The notes: generated by a model from the letters alone, not told the origin. 64,000 nt of DNA from JAENVT01 sp040005915 (GCA_040005915.1 JBDTYA010000060.1:1-64000); one strand, 5' to 3'. Shown: positions 24,460 to 32,386, counted from the stretch's first letter. Program-made: numbers and translations.

Positions 24460-24482
24460 TTACGAATCTACTACATTCGTAA
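24460..24482. terminator. Hairpin at the moaC stop codon
   Basis: TTACGAAT (24460-24467) and ATTCGTAA (24475-24482) form a perfect 8-bp stem with a seven-base loop that includes the moaC TAA. It separates moaC from the downstream GlpR-like gene. AT-rich for this genome, so a weak terminator or an operator is also possible. Confidence 0.4.
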
Positions 24483-24975
24483 CACTGGCCGACACGCTAT
24501 CAGCCCGCCGATAGCTACCGGACCGTCCGCCGGTCTTCTCCCAGAGTGCGAGCTCCCCGATCACCATGCCGCGATCGGCCGACTTGCACATGTCGTAGAT
24601 GGTCAGGGCCGCGATGGCGCAGGCATGCAGGGCCTCCATCTCGACGCCGGTGCGATCGACGGTGTCGACCTGCGTCTCGATGGCCACGTGATCGTCGCCG
24701 ATCTCGAAGTTGACGTGCACGGACCCGACGAGCAACGGATGGCACAGCGGGATCATGTCGCTCGTGCGCTTGGCGGCCTGGATGCCGGCGACCCGTGCGA
24801 CGGCGAGCACGTCACCCTTGTTGACCTCGCGGTTGGCGATGGCGGCGGTGGTCGCTGCGGCCATGAAGACCTTGCAGCGGGCGACGGCGCGACGATGCGT
24901 CGGGTCTTTCGGGGTGACGTCGACCATGCGCGCCCGTCCCATGGGATCGAGGTGGGAGAAGGCGAGATCGCTCAT
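24460..24975 (-). CDS. moaC: Cyclic pyranopterin monophosphate synthase MoaC
   Basis: 171 residues. It converts the MoaA product to cyclic pyranopterin monophosphate in molybdenum-cofactor synthesis. Family motifs all present: MVDVTPKDPTHRRAVARCKV, NKGDVLAVARVAGIQAAKRTSDMIPLCHPL, and the active-site run TGVEMEALHACAIAALTIYDMCKSADRGMVI. moaA lies about 1 kb upstream on the same strand with a secreted-protein gene between them. Confidence 0.96.
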   Translation of the reverse strand: MSDLAFSHLDPMGRARMVDVTPKDPTHRRAVARCKVFMAAATTAAIANREVNKGDVLAVARVAGIQAAKRTSDMIPLCHPLLVGSVHVNFEIGDDHVAIETQVDTVDRTGVEMEALHACAIAALTIYDMCKSADRGMVIGELALWEKTGGRSGSYRRADSVSASVTNVVDS

Positions 24976-25018
24976 CTGTTCGTCACACTAGTGAACGCGA
25001 TACGTGCTGCGGCGACAC

Positions 25019-25990
25019 CTACTGCGTTCGCACCGGCCCGGTGTCGACAACTTCGAACGCCGTGCCGGGGATCGACTTCAGCTGATCGAGGTCCGTGTCG
25101 TTCCATCCGGGGTCGGGAGCGCCCTGGAAGAACCAGTTGCTGCCGTTGTCGGCGACGATCAATCCGAATTGCTGCATCGCCGTGGCGATGATGCGCGCTT
25201 GCCCGGTGAGGCCGCTGATGTCGAACTCGGCGCGCAGTCGCATGCGCATGCCCATGGCGGGCAGCGACGGATCGGAGTTGCTCGACGCAAAGTGGGTGGC
25301 CGGTAGCACGAAACCGCGCCGGGTCTGCGAGAACGTGACGCGGATGGCGTGCTGCACCACGCCGGAGGCGACCTCGTCATATCGCACCAGGCCCGGCAGG
25401 ATGGGCAAGCCGGCTGCGTCCGCGCTGGTCCATCCGATCGGCCGCAGCGCACCCGTCAACAGGTCGAACTTGGCGCCCGAGGCAGCCACCCAGCCGCTGC
25501 CTTCGCGTCGCCCGACGAACAGCTCGTACAGCTGACAGGTGCCTTGCTGCAGCGCCAAAACATGGCTGTCGCCACCGCCACCACCGCCCTCGATCGGCGC
25601 ATCGAGCGGAATGGGGAAGGGACCAGGATCGCTCTCGTCGCCGTACGCGTCGTAGCGGATCGGCACAAGCTGTTGAGACGCCGGCACGACCACGAACGGG
25701 ATCCCGAACGTGGTTCCCACGTCGGGATGGACGAACTTGCCGCCGACCGATTGGATGCGGTCGATGATCTGAGCGCTGAGCGGGTGGAGCGGCGCGGAGG
25801 CGATCGACTGGTTCCACGCGTTGCCGCTCGGGAACACCGGGCAGCCGCCGAGGTGTGGGCCGGGGGGCGTCAGGCGCTCGGCAGGCCGGCTGGCCGTGGC
25901 TCCGTCGACGATCGAGGTGGGCAGTGCATGCGCAATGGCCGCGGTCCCGACGGCGATGACCGTGGCGACGGCAACCGGCCAACGAGCCAT
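25019..25990 (-). CDS. Conserved secreted protein of unknown function
   Basis: 323 residues. The signal peptide MARWPVAVATVIAVGTAAIA ends near AHA. The mature part has strong invariant-looking blocks: CPVFPSGNAWNQSI, FGIPFVVVP, DESDPGPFPIPLDAPIEGG, LRPIGWTSADAAGLPILPG, VRYDEVASGVVQHAIRVT, LPATHFASS and IVADNGSNWFFQGAPDP. I recall this pattern from extracellular proteins of soil bacteria, but know no function; the DNGS and D/E-rich loops look like a hydrolase-type site. The ATG at 25990 has AAAGG seven bases upstream. It lies 22 bp after moaA, between moaA and moaC. Confidence 0.75.
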   Translation of the reverse strand: MARWPVAVATVIAVGTAAIAHALPTSIVDGATASRPAERLTPPGPHLGGCPVFPSGNAWNQSIASAPLHPLSAQIIDRIQSVGGKFVHPDVGTTFGIPFVVVPASQQLVPIRYDAYGDESDPGPFPIPLDAPIEGGGGGGDSHVLALQQGTCQLYELFVGRREGSGWVAASGAKFDLLTGALRPIGWTSADAAGLPILPGLVRYDEVASGVVQHAIRVTFSQTRRGFVLPATHFASSNSDPSLPAMGMRMRLRAEFDISGLTGQARIIATAMQQFGLIVADNGSNWFFQGAPDPGWNDTDLDQLKSIPGTAFEVVDTGPVRTQ

Positions 25991-26012
25991 CACCCGGCCG
26001 GCCTTTCGGCCA

Positions 26013-27032
26013 TCAGCCGCCAATCTGGCTCATCGACCGCTTCGGCCGCACGAACGACACCTGGTTGATCTGGTGACCGGCCCACTTGGTGCCGACGGCG
26101 CGTTGGATCTCGGCGGCGATGGCGTCGTCGTCGGCACCGTCGCGCATGACCTTGCGAAAATCGAACTCGGTGGTCGAGAAGAGGCACGTGCGGAACTGGC
26201 CGTCGGCGGTCACCCGCACACGATCGCAATCGCCACAGAACGGCTTAGACACCGACGGGATCACGCCGACCGTGCCATGTCCGTCGAGATACCTCCAACG
26301 ATCGGCCGGAGCCGCGCCGCGAGCCGACATCTGCTCGAGCGGGAACACCTCGTGGATGGCGCCGACGATCTCGTCCTGTGTGACGACCTCTTCGGTGAGC
26401 CAGTGACCGCCGGCGCCCAGCGGCATGAACTCGATGTAGCGGACCTCGACATCGTGATCGCGACCGAACCGGGCGAGGTCGACGATCTCGTCGTCGTTGA
26501 CTCCCCGTTGCACGACGGCATTGATCTTGACAGGAGCGAACCCGGCCTCCTTGGCGGCTTCGATGCCGTCGAGAACCCGGACGAGCTCGTCGCGTCGTGT
26601 CATCTCCAGGAAACGCTCGCGGCGCAGCGTGTCGAGGCTGATGTTGACCCGGTCGAGGCCGGCCCGGCGCAGTTCGTGGGCGACGAGCCTGAAGGTCGCG
26701 CCGTTGGTGGTGAGACCGATGTCGGGCGCCTGGCCGGCGAGGGGCGAGACCGAGTTGGCAGGTACGCGGAGCGCCGACAACTTCTCGACCAGCACCGGGA
26801 GGTGGGCCCGAACGGTGGGCTCGCCACCGGTGAGGCGAAGGCCATCGACCTCGAAGCGTTCGACGAAGATGCGCGCCAGGCGATGGATCTCCTCGAACGT
26901 CAGCACCTCACTGCGCGGCAACCAGACCATTCCCTCTTCGGGCATGCAGTACGTGCACCGGAAGTTGCACCGGTCGGTGACCGAGATGCGCAGGTCACGA
27001 ATGGTTCGCCCGAACGGGTCGACCAGATCCAT
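26013..27032 (-). CDS. moaA: GTP 3',8-cyclase MoaA (radical SAM)
   Basis: 339 residues. First step of molybdenum-cofactor synthesis from GTP. Seen: SAM [4Fe-4S] cluster C22, C26, C29 (CNFRCTYC), GLRLTGGEPTVR, NISLDT, the second-cluster cysteines FCGDCDRVRVTADGQFRTCLF and the C-terminal GG required for catalysis. The ATG at 27032 lies six bases after the moeA stop region; a TAGCCT at 27040-27045 ending seven bases upstream could add an internal leaderless promoter. Confidence 0.96.
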   Translation of the reverse strand: MDLVDPFGRTIRDLRISVTDRCNFRCTYCMPEEGMVWLPRSEVLTFEEIHRLARIFVERFEVDGLRLTGGEPTVRAHLPVLVEKLSALRVPANSVSPLAGQAPDIGLTTNGATFRLVAHELRRAGLDRVNISLDTLRRERFLEMTRRDELVRVLDGIEAAKEAGFAPVKINAVVQRGVNDDEIVDLARFGRDHDVEVRYIEFMPLGAGGHWLTEEVVTQDEIVGAIHEVFPLEQMSARGAAPADRWRYLDGHGTVGVIPSVSKPFCGDCDRVRVTADGQFRTCLFSTTEFDFRKVMRDGADDDAIAAEIQRAVGTKWAGHQINQVSFVRPKRSMSQIGG

Positions 27033-27037
27033 GCCAG

Positions 27038-28252
27038 TCAGGCTATCGAGAGCAGCATCGTCTCGACGGTGCCACCCGGCTCGATGCCGTCGCCGTCGGG
27101 CACGATCGCGATCGCGTCGGCCAGCGACGTGGCGGCCAACTGATGGCTGCCCTGCGCCCCGACCGAGCTGATGTGGTAGCGGCCGTCGCCGGCGAACGCG
27201 CCGGAGACCCTCATGTAGTGGGTCTTGCCATCGGCCCGGCGCCGCAGGCCTTCGTCGGCAACAGCCACCACGTGGAGTCGGTTCAACGCCGAGTGCCCCA
27301 TCATCTGGCGCAGCGCGGGCCGGGCGAACAGCTCGAAGCTGACCATCGAACTGACCGGGTTGCCGGGAAGGCCGAAGATGGGGGTGCGGCTGCGGCCGGC
27401 CGAGAGCAGGCCGAACGCCAACGGCTTGGCAGGCTTGATGGCGATCTGCATCCAGCGCATGTCGGCGATCCGCGACAGCACGGCCTTCACGACGTCGTAT
27501 TCGCCCATGCTGACGCCGCCGCTGGTGACGATGGCGTCGTACGAAGCGGCTGCCTCGCGCAGCATCGCCTCGAGAGTCGCCTCGTCGTCACGGACGACAC
27601 CGAGGTTGATCGCCTCGCAACCGACCTCGGCCACGAGCGCCAGCAGCATCGACTTGTTGCTCTCCCTGATCTGCCCCGGCAGCAGCGCCGAGCCGTCACT
27701 GATCAACTCGTCGCCGGTGGACAGTACGGCCACGCGCGGGGTTCGGAACACCCGCACCCGACGGGCGTTGACGCTGGCCAGCACGCCGGCGACAGCGGGG
27801 CGAACCTCGGTGCCTGCGGCGAACAACTCGGTGCCAGCATGCACGTCTTCGCCGACTCCGCGCACCGATTCGCCCGGCGACGCCGGCTTGTTGATCAACA
27901 CGTGGTCGCCATCGCGCTCGGTGTCTTCGACCATGACCGACGAATCGGCGCCACCGGGCATCGGTGCCCCGGTCATGATGCGGATCGCCTCGCCGGCGCC
28001 GACGACTCGCTCGGTCGTCCAGCCGGCCGCCACCTCGGCGATCACGAGCAGCCGTACCGGCGCCGCAGCGACGTCGGCCGCACGAACCGCATACCCGTCG
28101 ACCGCCGAGTTGGCGAACGGCGGGACGTCCTCTCGGGCAACGACGGGTTCTGCCAGAACCGAGCCGACCGCGTCGGAAATAGACACCTCGACGACGTCGC
28201 CGACGGGGCAGTGATCGAGCACGTACTGGCGGGCCTCGTGTTCGCTGATCAC
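27038..28252 (-). CDS. Molybdopterin molybdenumtransferase MoeA / gephyrin-like Glp
   Basis: 404 residues. Seen in order: DVPPFANSAVDGYAVRAADV, IMTGAPMPGGADSSVMVED, VGEDVHAGTELFAAGTEVRPA, PRVAVLSTGDELIS, LPGQIRESNKSML, DAIVTSGGVSMGEYDVVKAVL, KPLAFGLL and FGLPGNPVSSMV, the full MoeA fold. MoeA inserts molybdate; its actinobacterial paralogue Glp instead acts in cell division with GlpR. Neighbours moaA and moaC argue for cofactor synthesis, whereas galU and a GlpR-like gene argue for Glp. The GTG at 28252 lies seven bases after TACCGT; upstream codons are not family-like. Confidence 0.92.
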   Translation of the reverse strand: MISEHEARQYVLDHCPVGDVVEVSISDAVGSVLAEPVVAREDVPPFANSAVDGYAVRAADVAAAPVRLLVIAEVAAGWTTERVVGAGEAIRIMTGAPMPGGADSSVMVEDTERDGDHVLINKPASPGESVRGVGEDVHAGTELFAAGTEVRPAVAGVLASVNARRVRVFRTPRVAVLSTGDELISDGSALLPGQIRESNKSMLLALVAEVGCEAINLGVVRDDEATLEAMLREAAASYDAIVTSGGVSMGEYDVVKAVLSRIADMRWMQIAIKPAKPLAFGLLSAGRSRTPIFGLPGNPVSSMVSFELFARPALRQMMGHSALNRLHVVAVADEGLRRRADGKTHYMRVSGAFAGDGRYHISSVGAQGSHQLAATSLADAIAIVPDGDGIEPGGTVETMLLSIA

Positions 28253-28258
28253 CGAACG

Positions 28259-28270
28259 AACGGTACCGTT
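28259..28270. promoter_or_regulatory. Symmetric divergent promoter (palindromic double -10)
   Basis: AACGGTACCGTT is a perfect 12-bp palindrome. Each strand reads TACCGT followed by seven bases and a GTG start: 28252 on the minus strand and 28277 on the plus strand. The axis (28264.5) is exactly 12.5 bp from each start codon, so the two -10 elements share their TA step. Confidence 0.75.
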
Positions 28271-28276
28271 TCGGCG

Positions 28277-28846
28277 GTGAGCAACTACACCGCGCTGCCC
28301 GCCAGCGGCCAAACGGTGAGGTGGGCCTCGTGGGACGGCGATGACGTGCAAGTCACCGAATTCCTGTGGGAGAACGAGGGCTGGACGATCAGCGGGCAGG
28401 TCGGCCGCGAGCGAGTCCAGTACGTCGTGCGGCCGTCCGCCTCGTGGCAGGTGCGACAGTTCCTGTTGTTCCGCGACCTCGAGGATCCCGACCTGTGGCT
28501 GGCCACCGATGGCACGGCCAGATGGGGCGAGATGAACGGCGCCCATCGCGTCGAGCTCGACGGTTGCTACGACATCGATCTGGCGTGCACACCGTTGACC
28601 AACTCATTGCCGATCAGGCGGCTCCCGCTGCACGTCGGCGACAGCGCCGAGTTGCCGATCGTCACGGTCGATGTCGAGACACTCGACGTGCGGTCGGTCA
28701 GACACCGCTACACCCGGCTCGACACCCACCGCTGGAGCCTCGAGCATGCCGACCGCGACGGCCAGGCCGATCAGGCGATCGAATTCGAGGTCGACGAGCA
28801 CGGCATCCTGCTGGACTACCCGGGCAGGTTCCGACGGCTCAGTTGA
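28277..28846 (+). CDS. Putative glycolipid-binding domain protein (PF06475 type)
   Basis: 189 residues. Seen: FLWENEGWTISGQVGRERVQYVVRPSASWQVR, GCYDIDLACTPLTNSLPIRRL, RYTRLDTHRW and EVDEHGILLDYPGRFRRL, the pattern of the putative glycolipid-binding family. The function of the family is unproven despite its name. No signal peptide. The GTG at 28277 is set by the palindromic promoter; it is divergent from moeA/glp and its last eight bases overlap galU on the opposite strand. Confidence 0.85.
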   Translation: MSNYTALPASGQTVRWASWDGDDVQVTEFLWENEGWTISGQVGRERVQYVVRPSASWQVRQFLLFRDLEDPDLWLATDGTARWGEMNGAHRVELDGCYDIDLACTPLTNSLPIRRLPLHVGDSAELPIVTVDVETLDVRSVRHRYTRLDTHRWSLEHADRDGQADQAIEFEVDEHGILLDYPGRFRRLS

Positions 28847-29705
28847 TGCGGGACCGCAGGTAGTCGCCGAAGGCCTCACCGATCGCCGGGTCGTCGAGGG
28901 CGATGTCGACGACCGCGGTCAACCACCCGAGCGGTGTGCCGGTGTCGTACCGGCGCACGTCGGACAGCACACCGTGGAACGGGCCGCCCGCGGCCTGCAC
29001 ACGGAGTGCGTCGGTGAGTTGGATCTCGCCTCCGGCGCCCGGTTTCAGGCGGTCGATCTCGGCGAACACATCGGGTGTCAACACGTACCGACCGATGATG
29101 ATGAGGTCGCTCGGCGCGTCGTCGGCATGCGGCTTCTCGACCATCGTGCGGATGCCGACAACACCTTTCGCGTCGAGCTCCGTGGAGGGCTCGATGACAC
29201 CGTACGCCGACACCTTGTCGCGGGCGACTCGCTTCAGCCCGACGACACTTCCACCCGAGGATTCGCACAGCCGGCACATCTGGTCGAGCAACGACGAGTC
29301 GCCCATCAACTCGTCGGGCAACATCACCGCGAACGGCTCGTCGCCGACAGCGGCCGCGGCACAACCGACGGCGTGGCCGAGTCCCAGCGGCGTGTCCTGA
29401 TAGGCGAAGGAGACTCGCACGTCGCGGCCGATCGACTCGATCCGGTCGGCCATCGTGTGCCGGTCGGTCGATCGCAACTTCGTCACCACCTCGTCGGAGG
29501 ACTCGAAGTACGCCTCGATCGCCGGCTTGCTGCGATTGGTGACGATCACGATGTGGTCGATGCCGGCCCCGACCGCCTCATCGATGATCAGCTGCAGCGC
29601 CGGCGTATCGATGATGGGCAGCAACTCCTTCGGAACAGCCTTCGTCGCCGGGAGGAACCGGGTGCCGAGACCCGCGGCGGGGATGACGGCTGTACGAACC
29701 TGCAT
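28839..29705 (-). CDS. galU: UTP-glucose-1-phosphate uridylyltransferase
   Basis: 288 residues. It makes UDP-glucose for cell-envelope glycans. Seen: AVIPAAGLGTRFLPATKAVPKELLPI (nucleotide and metal-binding loop), TPLGLGHAVGCA, VMLPDELM and VEKPHADDAPSDLIIIGRYVLTPDVFAEID. TAACAT lies seven bases before the ATG at 29705; a GTG one codon earlier (29708) is less likely. A CIRCE-like palindrome lies between it and the divergent FmdB-like gene. Confidence 0.95.
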   Translation of the reverse strand: MQVRTAVIPAAGLGTRFLPATKAVPKELLPIIDTPALQLIIDEAVGAGIDHIVIVTNRSKPAIEAYFESSDEVVTKLRSTDRHTMADRIESIGRDVRVSFAYQDTPLGLGHAVGCAAAAVGDEPFAVMLPDELMGDSSLLDQMCRLCESSGGSVVGLKRVARDKVSAYGVIEPSTELDAKGVVGIRTMVEKPHADDAPSDLIIIGRYVLTPDVFAEIDRLKPGAGGEIQLTDALRVQAAGGPFHGVLSDVRRYDTGTPLGWLTAVVDIALDDPAIGEAFGDYLRSRIN

Positions 29706-29712
29706 CACGGGG

Positions 29713-29718
29713 ATGTTA
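29713..29718 (-). promoter_or_regulatory. Putative -10 element (TAACAT) of galU
   Basis: Seven bases before the ATG at 29705. Confidence 0.5.
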
Positions 29719-29737
29719 CGGCGCAGGCCGACCCCGC

Positions 29738-29743
29738 TAGCAT
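29738..29743 (+). promoter_or_regulatory. Putative -10 element (TAGCAT) of the FmdB-like gene
   Basis: Its last base is the first base of the palindrome, so transcription would start inside the palindrome. Confidence 0.45.
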
Positions 29744-29769
29744 TAGCAGTCGATCAGTTCGACTGCTAA
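29743..29769. promoter_or_regulatory. CIRCE-like palindrome
   Basis: TTAGCAGTC-N9-GACTGCTAA, extended to 11-bp arms around TCAGT. The CIRCE element bound by HrcA is TTAGCACTC-N9-GAGTGCTAA. Sixteen of 18 positions match, and the two differences are a compensating C/G swap that keeps perfect symmetry. Position over the presumed transcription start is typical of CIRCE. Confidence 0.6.
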
Positions 29770-29790
29770 CGCACAAATGGCGGAGCCGAC

Positions 29791-30168
29791 ATGCCTACAT
29801 ACGTCTACAAGTTCGTCGACACCGGCGAGACCATCGAAGTGCAGCAAGCCTTCACCGACGATGCCCTCACCCATGCCTCGCACCCGGCCACGGGTAAGAC
29901 CATGCAGGTCAAGAAGGTTTTCACGCCGGTGGGCGTGACGTTCAAGGGTGGCGGCTTCTACAAGACCGACAGCCGCGGCGGCAAGTCGAAGTCGTCGTCG
30001 ACCACACCGGCATCGGCCGATTCATCCGCAGCAGCGTCCTCCGCATCCTCCTCGTCATCATCCTCCTCGTCGACGGGCACGTCATCGTCGAGCGACTCCG
30101 GATCCTCGTCGGCCACCCCGGCCACCCCGTCATCGGCCCCCGCCAAGACGAGCTCGAGCGGCGACTGA
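29791..30168 (+). CDS. FmdB-family protein lacking zinc-ribbon cysteines, with Ser-rich tail
   Basis: 125 residues. Residues 1-62 (MPTYVYKFVDTGETIEV ... VGVTFKGGGFYKTDSR) follow the FmdB/CxxC regulatory-protein fold, but the two CxxC pairs that normally bind zinc are absent; the protein has no cysteine at all. Residues 65-125 are low-complexity Ser/Ala/Thr. GGAG stands five bases before the ATG. The family lies beside galU in many actinobacteria; its role is unknown. Possible stress control through the CIRCE-like palindrome. Confidence 0.8.
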   Translation: MPTYVYKFVDTGETIEVQQAFTDDALTHASHPATGKTMQVKKVFTPVGVTFKGGGFYKTDSRGGKSKSSSTTPASADSSAAASSASSSSSSSSSTGTSSSSDSGSSSATPATPSSAPAKTSSSGD

Positions 30169-30243
30169 TCGCGCCAGGCGCGCCGATACAGTCGGCGCTT
30201 GGCTTCCCCCTGATCGTCGGTTCGATGTGTCGAGGGAGGTCCG

Positions 30244-30813
30244 ATGCACCAGCTCGCCTGGGTGCGGCTGATGGTTGCCCGCCACCCGTGGGCCTATTGG
30301 TTGGCCATTGCCGTCGCTGCGGCAGTGATCGGGCTCAGCGCCTCGCAGGCCCTCGCCGGCGTCGACGCCAGCCGTCGATCGTGGGGCCGGCAGCAGGCGG
30401 TGTGGATCGCAACGACCGCCATCGAGCCGGGCGACCCGATCGCCGCGGCACGGCGTGAGGTGCCGGTTGCCATGGTTCCCCTCGACGCACTGCACGATGC
30501 GCCCACTGGCGATGTCGCCCGCCAGCACCTGGGGCCGGGCGAGATCGTGACCAACTCCGATGTCGTTGCCGACGGGTCGGCGGCGCTCGTACCCGACGGT
30601 TGGGTGGCCTTCGCCGTGGTCGCCTCCGTCGCGCACTTCGCCCCCGGGGATCACCTCGCGGTTTTCTCGGGCGATCAGTTGGTTGCGGCCGGCGTGGTCG
30701 CCGACGTCGGCGAGAGCGAGTTGATGGTCGCCGTTCCGTCCGACGCCGCCCCGGCCATGGCAACTGCGCTGCTGGCCGACGCGGTCGTCCTGGCCCTCGC
30801 TCCCCCGCCGTAG
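30244..30813 (+). CDS. SAF-domain membrane protein (CpaB/RcpC-like)
   Basis: 189 residues. One N-terminal membrane helix (YWLAIAVAAAVIGLSASQAL) then a SAF-type beta-clip domain (VWIATTAIEPGDPIAAARREVPVAMVPLDALHD ... ARQHLGPGEIVTNSDVV) and a second small beta domain. SAF proteins of this layout resemble pilus or flagellar basal-body assembly proteins. No pilus genes are nearby. Downstream it converges on uppP with a ten-base gap. Confidence 0.75.
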   Translation: MHQLAWVRLMVARHPWAYWLAIAVAAAVIGLSASQALAGVDASRRSWGRQQAVWIATTAIEPGDPIAAARREVPVAMVPLDALHDAPTGDVARQHLGPGEIVTNSDVVADGSAALVPDGWVAFAVVASVAHFAPGDHLAVFSGDQLVAAGVVADVGESELMVAVPSDAAPAMATALLADAVVLALAPPP

Positions 30814-30822
30814 CTGCCGCCT

Positions 30823-31653
30823 TCAGCGCCAGCCGGCGGCGAGGATGACCAACACCACGACACCGAGGGTGCAGCGGTAGATCACGAACGGCATGAAGCT
30901 GCGTGTGCGGATGAGCCGCAGGGTGCCCCAGACGGCAGCCCATCCGGATATGCCGGCGGTGATGATGCCGATGATCATCGGCACCCCGAGCCCGTCGGGT
31001 ACGCCGTCCTTGGCCAGCTTCAACAGCTTGTAGGCGACGGCGCCCGCCGTCACGGGGATTGCCATCAGGAAGCTCGCCCGGGCTGCGGCATCGCGTGTGA
31101 ATCCGAGGAACCGGGCGGCGGTCATGGTGATGCCCGACCGTGACGTGCCCGGGTTCAACGCCAGGACCTGGGCGGCACCGATCTTCACCGCGGCGTCGAG
31201 GTCGAAATCGAGGAGCGTTCGTGATCCCGAGCGCCGATCAGCCACCGCCAGCAGCACGCCGAACACGATCAACGAGGCAGCGATCAAGCCGGGCGTGCCG
31301 AGCTTGTCGTCGACGGTCGATTCGAACAGCGCGCCGGCGATTGCGGCGGGCACGCAGGACAACACCAACAGCCACGCCAGGCGACCCTCGGGGTTCGTCG
31401 GGCGTTCGCGGTGCGCCACCAGTCGTACGCCTTCGCGGACGTACACGACGAGATCGCTGCGGAAGTAGCCGACGACCGCGGCGAGCGTGCCGAGGTGCAG
31501 CGCGACGTCGAACGCCTTCTCGATCGATGTGTTGTCGAAGTCGTGCCAGTTGAACAGCCACGGCACCAACAGCAGGTGCCCACTCGACGAGATCGGGAGG
31601 AACTCGGACAGCCCCTGGACGAGCCCGAGGATGATCGCATGGATGATCGGCAC
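30823..31653 (-). CDS. uppP: Undecaprenyl-diphosphatase
   Basis: 276 residues, about eight membrane helices. It recycles undecaprenyl pyrophosphate for peptidoglycan synthesis and can confer bacitracin tolerance. Seen: ILGLVQGLSEFLPISSSGHLLLVP (Glu and Ser of the active site) and NPGTSRSGITMTAARFLGF (catalytic phosphatase loop). The GTG at 31653 gives the family N-terminus; no clear ribosome binding site. Its start lies 12 bp from the stop of the PHP gene upstream. Confidence 0.95.
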   Translation of the reverse strand: MPIIHAIILGLVQGLSEFLPISSSGHLLLVPWLFNWHDFDNTSIEKAFDVALHLGTLAAVVGYFRSDLVVYVREGVRLVAHRERPTNPEGRLAWLLVLSCVPAAIAGALFESTVDDKLGTPGLIAASLIVFGVLLAVADRRSGSRTLLDFDLDAAVKIGAAQVLALNPGTSRSGITMTAARFLGFTRDAAARASFLMAIPVTAGAVAYKLLKLAKDGVPDGLGVPMIIGIITAGISGWAAVWGTLRLIRTRSFMPFVIYRCTLGVVVLVILAAGWR

Positions 31654-31664
31654 GGGGCGTAGTT

Positions 31665-32378
31665 CTACTCGACGGTCGTACCGGGAACGACTCGCGACGA
31701 CCACGGCCGCGCGTCATCCCAGTGATGCCCGACCGGCCGGCCGAGGCGCAGCTTCGCCAGGAAATCGAGTGGCCCGTCGAACTCGGGCATCTCCACGTAC
31801 GCCGCGCCGACGGCGTCGGGAACGTGGGCGTCGCTGCCGGCCCCGGCGGCCAGTTCGCGGGCCGAGGCGATCGACGCGGCACGCTCGTTGAGGCTTCGCA
31901 ACGACGTCTTGGCGTTGATCACCTCGATGGCATCGACGAGACCCTCGTCGATCAACGATTCGAGCGTCCCCTCGGCGATGTTGCGGCGCATCGGATCGTA
32001 TGGATGCGGGATGTACACGATCCCACCTTGCGCACGGATCTCGCGGGCTGCCGCGTCTGCATGTGTGCCGACCGGAATCCTGTCGGTCAGGAACAACCCG
32101 ATGATCTCCCCCGCATGCGTGCGCAACTCTTCACCGACCACGACGCGACACGACAGCCGGCCGACCAGATCGATCGCACCCTTGATGGCGTTGTGATCGG
32201 TGATGCACAACACATCGATGCCCGAGTCCTCGACAGCGGCGGCGATCTCGTCGGGCGTCGTCGTCGAATCACCGCTCCACATCGTGTGGCTGTGCATGTC
32301 GACTCGCACCCATCCCGTCGGCAGTGCCGAGGCGAGATGGGGGTGTCGCGCCACGGCAGCGGCGGACGGAGCTGGCAC
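31665..32378 (-). CDS. PHP-domain metal-dependent phosphoesterase
   Basis: 237 residues. PHP motifs: DMHSHTMWSGD (motif I), DVLCITDHNAIKGAIDL (motif II), HAGEIIGLF, YIPHPYDPMRR and GSDAHVPDAVG (metal ligands of motifs III and IV). Such stand-alone PHP proteins hydrolyse nucleotides or phosphate esters such as 3',5'-bisphosphates. The GTG at 32378 lies eight bases after TACTGT. Divergent from the RmlD-like gene. Confidence 0.88.
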   Translation of the reverse strand: MPAPSAAAVARHPHLASALPTGWVRVDMHSHTMWSGDSTTTPDEIAAAVEDSGIDVLCITDHNAIKGAIDLVGRLSCRVVVGEELRTHAGEIIGLFLTDRIPVGTHADAAAREIRAQGGIVYIPHPYDPMRRNIAEGTLESLIDEGLVDAIEVINAKTSLRSLNERAASIASARELAAGAGSDAHVPDAVGAAYVEMPEFDGPLDFLAKLRLGRPVGHHWDDARPWSSRVVPGTTVE

Positions 32379-32386
32379 GAGCGGCA

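Noticed and set aside
29995..30140. Ser-codon-rich repeats considered as a CRISPR or tandem array
   Set aside because: They are irregular TCN/AGC serine codons without spacers of constant length.
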